From Bacteroidota bacterium (lineage in GTDB: Bacteria > Bacteroidota > Bacteroidia > AKYH767-A > JABDAW01), in assembly GCA_023251595.1 (NCBI GenBank), contig JAHEYM010000055.1, forward strand, positions 8,112-13,380: 5,269 bases of DNA, in the 5' to 3' direction. Below are positions 1 to 5,269 of this stretch, piece by piece; the first letter of the stretch is position 1; every line of letters begins with the position of its first letter. The notes under the pieces were generated by a model. The model ran no database searches. It was not told where the DNA came from and was given only the letters and a program-made list of their open reading frames with translations. A program made the position numbers and the translations under genes.

Positions 1-365
1 GTGGCACTGATTGGTCCCATAGAACCGGTTGCAACCACCGGACCCGTGACTGCCGAGGGAAAATTTTCGGCTTTAATAGTGCTATTTCCTGATAAACCTA
101 AAGCTCCGGTTTGGCTTGCCGCACCCATTGGACCGGTACTCCCGACACCGCTGACAGGTGGATCGACATTACTGACCGGACCCGTCGCTGCTAACCGGGT
201 TTTGAGTGGACCGACAGGTCCTATTGATGGTACAGAAACCGTTGAATCATCTATCAGGGGTCTAGGATCAACTTCTAACTGGGCGAAAGACCGAACAGCG
301 TAAGTAGCTATCAAGAAAAAACAGAAGATCCCGAAAGTTCGAACCGGATAATTCCTAATAATCAT
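1..365 (-). CDS. Secreted Gly/Pro/Thr-rich protein, N-terminal part (runs off left edge)
   Basis: The minus strand is open from an ATG at 363-365 to the window edge, giving 121 codons. The product begins with a classic signal peptide: basic start (MIIRNYPVR), hydrophobic core at residues 11-24, then a likely signal peptidase I site after SFA at residue 28, leaving Gln as the first mature residue. There is no lipobox Cys at the cleavage site. The mature part is low in complexity and rich in Gly, Pro, Thr, Ser, Val and Ala, with recurring TGP-type motifs: IGPVGP at 48, TGPV at 61, TGPM at 77, TGA at 86, TGPV at 107 and TGSMGP at 113. Spacing between motifs is irregular, so this is neither a true collagen Gly-X-Y repeat nor a perfect tandem array. 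Two copies of an 11-base word (accggacccgt at 37-47 and 175-185, plus-strand reading) encode two of the TGPV motifs. I do not recognise the family. It is transcribed divergently from the membrane protein gene at 540. The function is unknown; an exported surface or structural protein is the most that can be inferred. Confidence 0.72.
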   Translation of the reverse strand, partial: MIIRNYPVRTFGIFCFFLIATYAVRSFAQLEVDPRPLIDDSTVSVPSIGPVGPLKTRLAATGPVSNVDPPVSGVGSTGPMGAASQTGALGLSGNSTIKAENFPSAVTGPVVATGSMGPISA

Positions 366-411
366 GGTCACTTCAGATAATATGAACTGATGATCAGCAA
401 TGATTCAAGAG

Positions 412-443
412 TAAAATTACAAAGAATTAGTGAATTTAACCAA
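412..443 (-). promoter_or_regulatory. Candidate Bacteroidota-type promoter for the secreted Gly/Pro-rich gene
   Basis: Reading the minus strand, TTGG (443-440) is followed after 20 bases by TAATTTTA (419-412). The known Bacteroidota housekeeping promoter has TTG or TTTG near -33 and TAnnTTTG near -7, with roughly 17-23 bases between them. Here the -33 TTG is present and five of the six fixed -7 bases match; the last G is an A. The -7 element lies about 45 bases upstream of the ATG at 365, a sensible leader length. The motif is short and the region AT-rich, so a chance match is possible. Confidence 0.27.
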
Positions 444-455
444 GGGGATCATGAA

Positions 456-510
456 ACATATTTTCGAATATCCGTTATAGCAAAAACAACCGGTTTGGTT
501 GAAAATATGT
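456..510. repeat. Imperfect inverted repeat in the divergent intergenic region
   Basis: The arms are acatattttcga at 456-467 and ttgaaaatatgt at 499-510. The outer 10 bases are perfectly complementary, followed by one G-T position and one more pair, for 12 positions in total. The 31-base centre contains an 8-base palindrome, aaccggtt, at 488-495. The element lies between two divergent genes and ends 29 bases before the GTG at 540. It could be an operator for a dimeric regulator, or fold in the leader RNA of the plus-strand gene. There is no T run, so it does not look like an intrinsic terminator. The symmetry is seen directly; any role is inference. Confidence 0.4.
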
Positions 511-539
511 AAATTGCGAGCCTGAAATCCTTAATATAA

Positions 540-2396
540 GTGAACAGAACCCTTTCCGAAAAATCCACACTTAGCGCCCGGGCAGTCCTTAATGAACTGA
601 TCTTTCTGTTTTTCTGCGGACTCATTTTATCCATTCCTGCCTTAATTAATGGTTTTCCATTGGTCACATCAGATTCTGGTACATATATAGGTTCAGGATT
701 CAGATTACATGTACCAATTGACAGACCCATTGTTTATAGTTTTTTCATCCGACATCTATCTCTACACGAAACATTTTGGCTGGTTATCATTGCGCAGGGC
801 AGCATATTAGCATGGTTAATTTCAAAAGTTTCAAAAATAATTATCCCCGATTACAACAATTATCTTCACAGACTTATAATATTAATAATCCTTTCACTTT
901 TCTCTTCGGTATCCTGGTACACGAGTCAACTCATGCCGGACATATTCGCCGCTTATTGTATTTTGTGTTATATCATTATCCTTTTTACGAATAACAGTTC
1001 CGCATTCAGCAAAGTTTTTGTTCCGATCCTGTTGTGTTTTTCAATCATGACACACAACTCACACATGCTAACAGGCACTATCATACTTATATGTTTATTG
1101 TTTTGGGGAATCATATTCAAACGCTTTCAGAAATATGAAATCAGCAGAAGGAAATTTCTCTTTTTAGGGAGTATCATTCTCTCGGGTTGGCTTATTTCAC
1201 CGACAATTAATCTTTTGGTTGATGGAAAATTTCGTCTCGCTGGTTCACCACATGTTTTTCTGATGGGTCGTTTGTCTGAAACCGGTATCCTCAAAGCGTA
1301 TCTCGATGAAAATTGCAATTCCGTGAAAAACGCGAAGGAAATTTCAGTTGGTCATGAATTTACAATAAATGGCAAAACAAATCAAAAATGTATCACTGGC
1401 AGCGGAAAAGATAATTTAAAAATGTTCGAATTTAAAAGCAACCGTTCTCAACTTTATTCCTTCATTCATCTTTCCGACAGCACATTTAAAATTCTTAATA
1501 CCGGGAGTCACCAATTCATCACAATCGATAGCAACGTCATTGAAAAACCGGGTGTAGGTTTACATGAAGATATAGAAACCGACAGAAATTCTCAGAAGTT
1601 TTACCTCTCGAAAGTTGGCAAAGACTATTTCAAAATAGGATCAATAGAATTAAAAAAGGTATTCGATATCGCTGATAATAATATGGAGAATGGAGCCGCG
1701 TTAATTTTGACTCAGGACCTCAATAATGATAATCAAAAATTCAGGTTATTATCTGATACAAATTGCAAACTCTGTTTTTTCAAAGATCGTCTTCCAAATA
1801 ATGCAATGACATTTTTGTGGGGAGATGAAAGCATATTAAACCGTACAGGCGGATGGGAAAACTCTGAAAAAGAATACAATAAAATTATCATGGGAACACT
1901 CTCAAAACCCCGTCTATTGATCTGGCACTTTCGTGCTGCAATTGTCGCCACCCTTCGGCAGTTAATTAGTAATGATGTCGGTGACGGTTTGGGTGGTCAT
2001 AATAATGGTAGTGCACCTTATATGACGATTAATTCGAATCTGAGTAAAGAATTGCCTGCATTGACAGCCTCTAAAGAATTTAATGGTTATATGAATTGTG
2101 AAAATGCCAATAAAAGAATCTTCGAAGGATTGATGTTTTCAATGATTATATTATTACTATTTTATTTCAGGAAAATCAGAAGTACTTACTTCATAAAAAT
2201 ATGGCCAATACTTGTGATTATTTTATCGGGACTCATTGTGAATGCATTTGTAACTGCATCTTTTGCTAACGTTCTTGCCAGGCTTCAAAGCAGAGTATCC
2301 TGGTTATTTTTCTTTATGGCTTTATTAATCATATATGAGCCAATAATAATTATTATCAAAAACCTGAAATCACGGTTGACGGGAAGGTGTGAGTAA
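540..2396 (+). CDS. Polytopic membrane protein, GT-C-like, with a ricin-type trefoil in its large loop
   Basis: This is a 618-residue multi-pass inner-membrane protein. About ten hydrophobic segments are visible, near residues 17-36, 79-97, 111-127, 132-150, 157-173, 177-194, 206-225, 528-545, 552-572 and 584-606. With the N terminus inside, loop 1 and the large loop (about 226-527) both face the periplasm. Loop 1 holds SDSGTYI (44-50) and DRPIVYSFF (61-69). An acidic residue in loop 1 followed by a Pro-hydrophobic motif resembles GT-C glycosyltransferases such as the ArnT/PMT type, so a glycosyltransferase-like role is possible but unproven. Other conserved-looking stretches are PHVFLMGRL (237-245), LDENC (255-259), KLCFFKD (410-416), TGGW (436-439) and RLQSRVSW (581-588). 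Residues about 268-404 form a ricin-type beta-trefoil, annotated separately. The GTG start is chosen because a TAA stop (537-539) lies immediately upstream in frame and the first internal ATG is residue 132, which would delete several membrane segments. The 3' end overlaps the convergent patatin locus. I do not know a gene name. Confidence 0.85.
   Translation: MNRTLSEKSTLSARAVLNELIFLFFCGLILSIPALINGFPLVTSDSGTYIGSGFRLHVPIDRPIVYSFFIRHLSLHETFWLVIIAQGSILAWLISKVSKIIIPDYNNYLHRLIILIILSLFSSVSWYTSQLMPDIFAAYCILCYIIILFTNNSSAFSKVFVPILLCFSIMTHNSHMLTGTIILICLLFWGIIFKRFQKYEISRRKFLFLGSIILSGWLISPTINLLVDGKFRLAGSPHVFLMGRLSETGILKAYLDENCNSVKNAKEISVGHEFTINGKTNQKCITGSGKDNLKMFEFKSNRSQLYSFIHLSDSTFKILNTGSHQFITIDSNVIEKPGVGLHEDIETDRNSQKFYLSKVGKDYFKIGSIELKKVFDIADNNMENGAALILTQDLNNDNQKFRLLSDTNCKLCFFKDRLPNNAMTFLWGDESILNRTGGWENSEKEYNKIIMGTLSKPRLLIWHFRAAIVATLRQLISNDVGDGLGGHNNGSAPYMTINSNLSKELPALTASKEFNGYMNCENANKRIFEGLMFSMIILLLFYFRKIRSTYFIKIWPILVIILSGLIVNAFVTASFANVLARLQSRVSWLFFFMALLIIYEPIIIIIKNLKSRLTGRCE
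1341..1751 (+). other. Ricin-type beta-trefoil domain within the membrane protein
   Basis: This covers residues about 268-404 of the 618-residue membrane protein. Three subdomains each end in a QxW-like motif in which Trp is replaced by another aromatic residue: SQLYSF with Gln304, SQKFYL with Gln352 and NQKFRL with Gln399. The spacing is 48 and 47 residues, matching the 40-50 residue period of ricin B-type trefoils. The third subdomain is the most canonical: KDYFKIGS, then KVFDIADNNMENGAALIL, then NQKFRL. Family knowledge says such domains usually bind carbohydrate, though many degenerate copies do not. The domain is flanked by LDENC (255-259) and CKLC (409-412), which read as though they were once adjacent, so it looks like an insertion into a pre-existing loop. 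Sugar binding is inference. Confidence 0.75.
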
Positions 2397-2906
2397 AGTA
2401 ACCAATCTGTGCAACGCATTCAGATTATCCGGTAATTCGACAGCTTTCATGATGACATTTTTCTCGCGTTTTGTGAGATGCCAACTCAACTCAACCTTCT
2501 CTTTTGAATCGGGTAATTGAAATGTTATGAAATCCAATTTGCCGGGAAACCATGTATCGAGATTCCTTAAATATTCGTCATAACCATAATCCTGCACCCG
2601 TGCCCAGTTTGCATAAAATGTTTCGATCGGGGTCATTAGATTTTCGAGTAAGCCATTGCCGGAGGCGTTCATGACCACAAATTCCCTATGGGTATCACGT
2701 ATCTGAACTAAAACGACTCCACTCGTATTCTCTTTAATCCATTCTCTGAATGTGTATAAAAATCCCATGGAACTTTTAATTCCGAAATTATCCCGTAAAC
2801 CCGCATCCATCACTTCCATGACCGGTGTACTTGGCAACGATACTTTCGGAAGAATATACGGGAATGTCGCATTCATTCGCAGAATGCTGGTGAATCGGGT
2901 ATTCAT
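2370..2906 (-). CDS. Patatin-like phospholipase, C-terminal fragment carrying the catalytic Asp
   Basis: This is the downstream half of the patatin gene, open from an ATG at 2904-2906 to a TGA at 2370-2372, giving 178 residues. It is in the same frame as the upstream half, and homologous-looking coding sequence continues without a break up to the TAA at 2937-2939 (FSRLFAEQGA before the Met). It contains RFTSILRMNATFPYILP (4-20) and VMDAGLRDNFG (32-42). Asp34, residue 616 of the reconstructed protein, is the expected partner of the nucleophilic Ser in the patatin Ser-Asp dyad; the motif is DAG rather than the commoner DGG or DGA. There is no membrane segment or signal peptide. The ATG is only the first Met after the stop and probably not a true start: GGGAG precedes it but with just two bases of spacing. 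Separately translated, the fragment lacks the nucleophile and oxyanion hole and should be inactive alone. Its last 27 bases overlap the convergent plus-strand gene. Confidence 0.7.
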   Translation of the reverse strand: MNTRFTSILRMNATFPYILPKVSLPSTPVMEVMDAGLRDNFGIKSSMGFLYTFREWIKENTSGVVLVQIRDTHREFVVMNASGNGLLENLMTPIETFYANWARVQDYGYDEYLRNLDTWFPGKLDFITFQLPDSKEKVELSWHLTKREKNVIMKAVELPDNLNALHRLVTLLTPSRQP

Positions 2907-2936
2907 TGCTCCCTGTTCGGCAAATAAACGCGAAAA

Positions 2937-2939
2937 TTA
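2937..2939 (-). other. In-frame TAA splitting the patatin-like gene
   Basis: The minus-strand reading is KSLVDGV, then TAA, then FSRLFAEQGAMNTRFTS. The frame is unchanged on both sides (from 4652 to 2370 is 761 codons including the final stop). A single base substitution therefore explains the break, not an indel. A one-base change from GAA, CAA, AAA, TCA, TTA, TAT or TAC would give it. The base after the stop is T, a context generally associated with efficient termination, so readthrough is not favoured by sequence. Nonsense mutation or a base-calling error are the simplest explanations. Confidence 0.85.
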
Positions 2940-4652
2940 AACTCCATCCACCAAAGACTTAAATTTGTTTTTGGAACCCTCATCACTGCTTATCAGATAT
3001 GAAACCGGCTGAGAAGAAATAATTAATCTTCTGCCGTCATTAATGATTGTCGGAGCAAAAATTGAAATGGGTATCAATGCCTCTGATTCAGGTGCTGTAT
3101 AGTCTCCAAGTTTCTTTTCGAAAACGTTATTCGTATTTTCGATTAATTGTTTTTCAAAAGCATAAGCCCTGTCTTTGTAATATCTGTAGTCACCATATTT
3201 AAATTTTTGAGTGGTGATAATAATATCGTTCACAGTTACAGAAAAACCTATGGTATTAAGAAGATCTCTGCCAATATTATTTGAATATTTTTGATATCCT
3301 TCCCATTTCATTTTATTCTGAATCCGTTCTAAATATAATTCTCTGAAATAACTCGCACCGATCATTCCACCCGATGAGCCTGCCATTAATGCAGCGTGTT
3401 TTAACAATACACCATTCAAAGCACTGTCCGCTTCCGAAAGAATCTGAAATGACCAAAAAGCCGCACGAAGTCCACCGCCACTCACATTCAACAAAAGCAT
3501 TTTTGGTTTAACACTATCTGAAACAGCATTACGAATTCTCCATTTCTCAAGAATTCGGGTAGTTGAAATGATGTCTTCCTGATAAAATGTATGTTGTAAG
3601 GAATCGATTACATTTTGATTATATAAAGCAGCTTTCCCTGTATAATTTAACCCATAAGCCATGTTCCTGCTGCTGAGTGCAGTGTCTTGCGTAATCCAGT
3701 TCAAAAAGAGCAAAGCAACAATTGAGAAAGTAAAAGTCCATCCTCTTAGCCAAAATCTGAAGGCGCTGGAAATCATAATAAATATTGAAAAAATTAAAAG
3801 AATACTTGCTCCGGCAGGAATTTGAAAAAACGGTACATCGCGAAAAAAACCGATCACGATAAGAAGCACAATAGCACTGAGTTCGATGATGGTTGCATTC
3901 AGATGATTTTGTTTGAAAATTGCCTGTATCAAATCCTCATCGTAATGCTGTGTACCGCGAACCAATCTCAGTGTGAGTCGGGAGGAGAGGTACGTATCAA
4001 CTCTCCATTCTTTGGGTTTATATTTTCTTTTTACATTTTTTCTGGGAGCTCGGTGTTTCTTCCCTTCGATCATCTTAGCATTCGATACATTTTCATGCTC
4101 AGCAGAGACGCCGTACATTTTATATACATCTTTATTCGTCCTGGAAAAATATACGATCGTAAAAAAAACAATTACTAATACCCCAAGGAAAAATCCTGAT
4201 AATTCCAGGAGCACGGTTGACGTATTTTGCAACTCACTGCTTTTCTGAAAATGATAAAATCTTCCGACGTAAACAAGTACGAAAACCGTAGGAATAATAA
4301 AATTATTCAGTGTAAATTTTCTGAAAGGTTGTGAGAGTGTTGCGAGAAAAGGAAATCTGAATCCGTTAATGATATAACTTGAGATATTGTAAGCCATGAT
4401 AATTCCACCTGTTGTTACACCAATGATGAAAAGAGACCAGAAATTGACATTTCCCAAGTATTCCGGATCGAGAAAAAGGAAAGGAATTCCGTATTTCGTT
4501 CCAAAAAGATCAAGAATAAATCCGAAAAGGATTCCCCAGTAAAATACGAAAAGATAATTCTTCTTGAGTGTTAGGAATACAAGCTGAAACGGGAAAAAAT
4601 AAAATATCCTGTCTAATTTTGATTTTACCCTATTTACTCTTTGCTTTGTCAA
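2937..4652 (-). CDS. Patatin-like phospholipase, membrane-anchored N-terminal part with catalytic Ser (prematurely stopped)
   Basis: This 571-residue reading frame has an N-terminal membrane region and the first half of a patatin domain. Hydrophobic segments lie near residues 32-50, 71-94, 117-134, 146-169, 253-270, 281-298 and 304-321. A strongly basic stretch (197-213, KKHRAPRKNVKRKYKPK) between the fourth and fifth segments suggests a cytoplasmic loop. The patatin domain starts near 384: SGGGLRAA (391-398) is the oxyanion-hole glycine loop, and GSSGG (425-429) is the GxSxG nucleophile elbow with Ser427 as expected nucleophile. Patatins are Ser-Asp acyl hydrolases acting on phospholipids or other lipid esters; this substrate is unknown. 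The frame stops at TAA 2937-2939 before the catalytic Asp, which is encoded in frame just downstream. The intact protein would be about 760 residues, and this product alone should be inactive. The TTG start is used because TAG lies two codons upstream and the first internal ATG is residue 87, inside the second membrane segment. Confidence 0.8.
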   Translation of the reverse strand: MTKQRVNRVKSKLDRIFYFFPFQLVFLTLKKNYLFVFYWGILFGFILDLFGTKYGIPFLFLDPEYLGNVNFWSLFIIGVTTGGIIMAYNISSYIINGFRFPFLATLSQPFRKFTLNNFIIPTVFVLVYVGRFYHFQKSSELQNTSTVLLELSGFFLGVLVIVFFTIVYFSRTNKDVYKMYGVSAEHENVSNAKMIEGKKHRAPRKNVKRKYKPKEWRVDTYLSSRLTLRLVRGTQHYDEDLIQAIFKQNHLNATIIELSAIVLLIVIGFFRDVPFFQIPAGASILLIFSIFIMISSAFRFWLRGWTFTFSIVALLFLNWITQDTALSSRNMAYGLNYTGKAALYNQNVIDSLQHTFYQEDIISTTRILEKWRIRNAVSDSVKPKMLLLNVSGGGLRAAFWSFQILSEADSALNGVLLKHAALMAGSSGGMIGASYFRELYLERIQNKMKWEGYQKYSNNIGRDLLNTIGFSVTVNDIIITTQKFKYGDYRYYKDRAYAFEKQLIENTNNVFEKKLGDYTAPESEALIPISIFAPTIINDGRRLIISSQPVSYLISSDEGSKNKFKSLVDGV

Positions 4653-4750
4653 CCTCTACTATACTTGGGGAAAGAACGCCCTAAGATAACAATCACAACC
4701 TCACTACGTCTGGATTGAACGATTAAAATATCAACAAAGTTATGAGATGT
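4653..4750. other. Spacer between the type IX-secreted protein gene and the patatin locus
   Basis: These 98 bases separate two minus-strand genes. I find no hairpin followed by a T run, so no intrinsic terminator after the upstream gene. A minus-strand TATCTTAG at 4688-4681 matches five of six fixed bases of the Bacteroidota -7 element, but no TTG lies at the expected distance upstream. The short gap allows co-transcription, but nothing here proves it. Confidence 0.4.
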
Positions 4751-5269
4751 CTATTTCTTCACTATAACGAGTTTAATCGCGATACTTTCAGCTTCTCTGT
4801 TAAGTATTTTCAAGAAGTAAAATCCACCTGCAAGGGTAGTATTATTAATTCTGAAAGAGCCCTTTATTCCGTTGTTCTGAAAATCAGAAATAACCATATT
4901 TCCACTCAAATCGTGTCCCGGAAGGTCATATAGGTGAACATCATTTTTCGTTAGGTTAGCACTAATTCCATTAAAATAGACAATGGTATAATCAGAAAAA
5001 GGATTGGGTGAAACGAAGACTGATGCACCTTTTGTCTGATCCAAAACAGAAAGCGGAAGCGGAATAACATCGGTAGTGCGATTTGTCAATACAGGTGCAT
5101 TATAATCGAAATAAATCGCCGCACCGTTTTGAATAACTGTTCCGGGTAGATTATTTGGTCGTTGATGGATTCTGAATTTCACAAAACCATGACTCCCTTC
5201 CTGATTTGTTGAACTATCAGGTAAATAAATATTCAGAAAATTAAAGTGAAGAATTCCTTGTCCATATAT
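4751..5269 (-). CDS. Secreted protein with type IX secretion C-terminal sorting domain (3' part, runs off right edge)
   Basis: The frame is open from the right window edge to a TAG at 4751-4753, giving the last 172 residues. A GTG at 5180-5182 is not the start: the upstream codons continue in frame with family-like sequence (NIYLPDSSTNQEGSHGFVKF). Residues about 1-70 match the conserved module that precedes the sorting signal in many Bacteroidota secreted proteins, ending in NGAAIYFDYNAPVLTN. A short linker is followed from about residue 82 by a type A sorting domain: VSPNPFSDYTIVYF, then VHLYDLPGHDL, then a closing GGFYFLKI and KLVIVKK. In this family the domain directs export through the PorSS/type IX translocon and is then removed, with anchoring to the surface or release. 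The functional N-terminal portion lies outside the window, so substrate and role cannot be told. Confidence 0.9.
   Translation of the reverse strand: MYGQGILHFNFLNIYLPDSSTNQEGSHGFVKFRIHQRPNNLPGTVIQNGAAIYFDYNAPVLTNRTTDVIPLPLSVLDQTKGASVFVSPNPFSDYTIVYFNGISANLTKNDVHLYDLPGHDLSGNMVISDFQNNGIKGSFRINNTTLAGGFYFLKILNREAESIAIKLVIVKK

Noticed and set aside
1..303. Plus-strand open frame of 100 codons rich in Gly, Pro and Thr.
   Set aside because: It is the mirror of the minus-strand secreted protein. The minus frame has a proper ATG and signal peptide; the plus frame has neither an upstream context nor a recognisable domain.
449..730. Minus-strand open frame of 93 codons crossing the intergenic region and the start of the membrane protein gene.
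   Set aside because: It overlaps the conserved N-terminal coding region of the plus-strand gene and shows no domain or signal. It would also run through the divergent promoter region.
2343..2356. Perfect 14-base AT palindrome (ataataattattat) downstream of the patatin stop.
   Set aside because: It is explained by consecutive Ile codons in the plus-strand gene. It has no loop and no GC, so it would not make a stable terminator.
2937..2939. Stop codon reassignment or programmed recoding at the internal TAA.
   Set aside because: The plus-strand gene ends naturally at TAA (2394-2396), TAA is not decoded as selenocysteine or pyrrolysine, and the following T favours termination. A simple nonsense change or sequence error explains it better.
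3822..4248. Two overlapping plus-strand open frames antisense to the patatin membrane region.
   Set aside because: Hydrophobic codons read in reverse give such frames by chance. The minus-strand product has consistent membrane topology and family motifs.
2370..5269. An operon-like functional system joining the type IX-secreted protein and the patatin-like enzyme, for example an effector or defence pair.
   Set aside because: Patatin-like effectors occur in some antiphage systems, but here the enzyme has its own membrane region. No nucleotide cyclase, sensor or other partner is visible, and the neighbour is a typical type IX cargo with its functional part outside the window.

Overview
The window reads as a piece of a Bacteroidota chromosome, moderately AT-rich. 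The strongest evidence is at the right edge: a secreted protein ends in the conserved region that commonly precedes the sorting signal in Bacteroidota (IYFDYNAPVLTN), followed by a type IX secretion C-terminal sorting domain. The patatin-like membrane protein and the promoter-like spacing on the left also fit this phylum. The lineage below phylum cannot be named from the sequence alone.

Layout, left to right. At 1-365 on the minus strand is the 5' part of a gene for a secreted, Gly/Pro/Thr-rich protein with a clear signal peptide; it runs off the left edge. A 174-base divergent intergenic region (366-539) holds a candidate Bacteroidota-type promoter for that gene and a long imperfect inverted repeat. 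At 540-2396 on the plus strand is a polytopic membrane protein of 618 residues, with a GT-C-like arrangement in its first loop. A complete ricin-type beta-trefoil (three QxW-like repeats 47-48 residues apart) sits in its large, probably periplasmic, loop. It converges on, and overlaps by 27 bases, a patatin-like phospholipase locus on the minus strand (2370-4652). That locus is one reading frame of 760 codons interrupted by a single in-frame TAA at 2937-2939. The stop separates the catalytic Ser half (GGGLRAA and GSSGG) from the catalytic Asp half (DAG). After a 98-base spacer, the 3' end of the type IX-secreted protein gene occupies 4751-5269 on the minus strand and runs off the right edge.

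The genes do not form an obvious pathway. All are cell-envelope or secreted proteins. The two items most worth attention are the lectin-like trefoil embedded in a multi-pass membrane protein and the nonsense-split patatin gene. I see no mobile element, CRISPR array, tRNA or rRNA in the window, and no convincing multi-gene defence or biosynthetic system.
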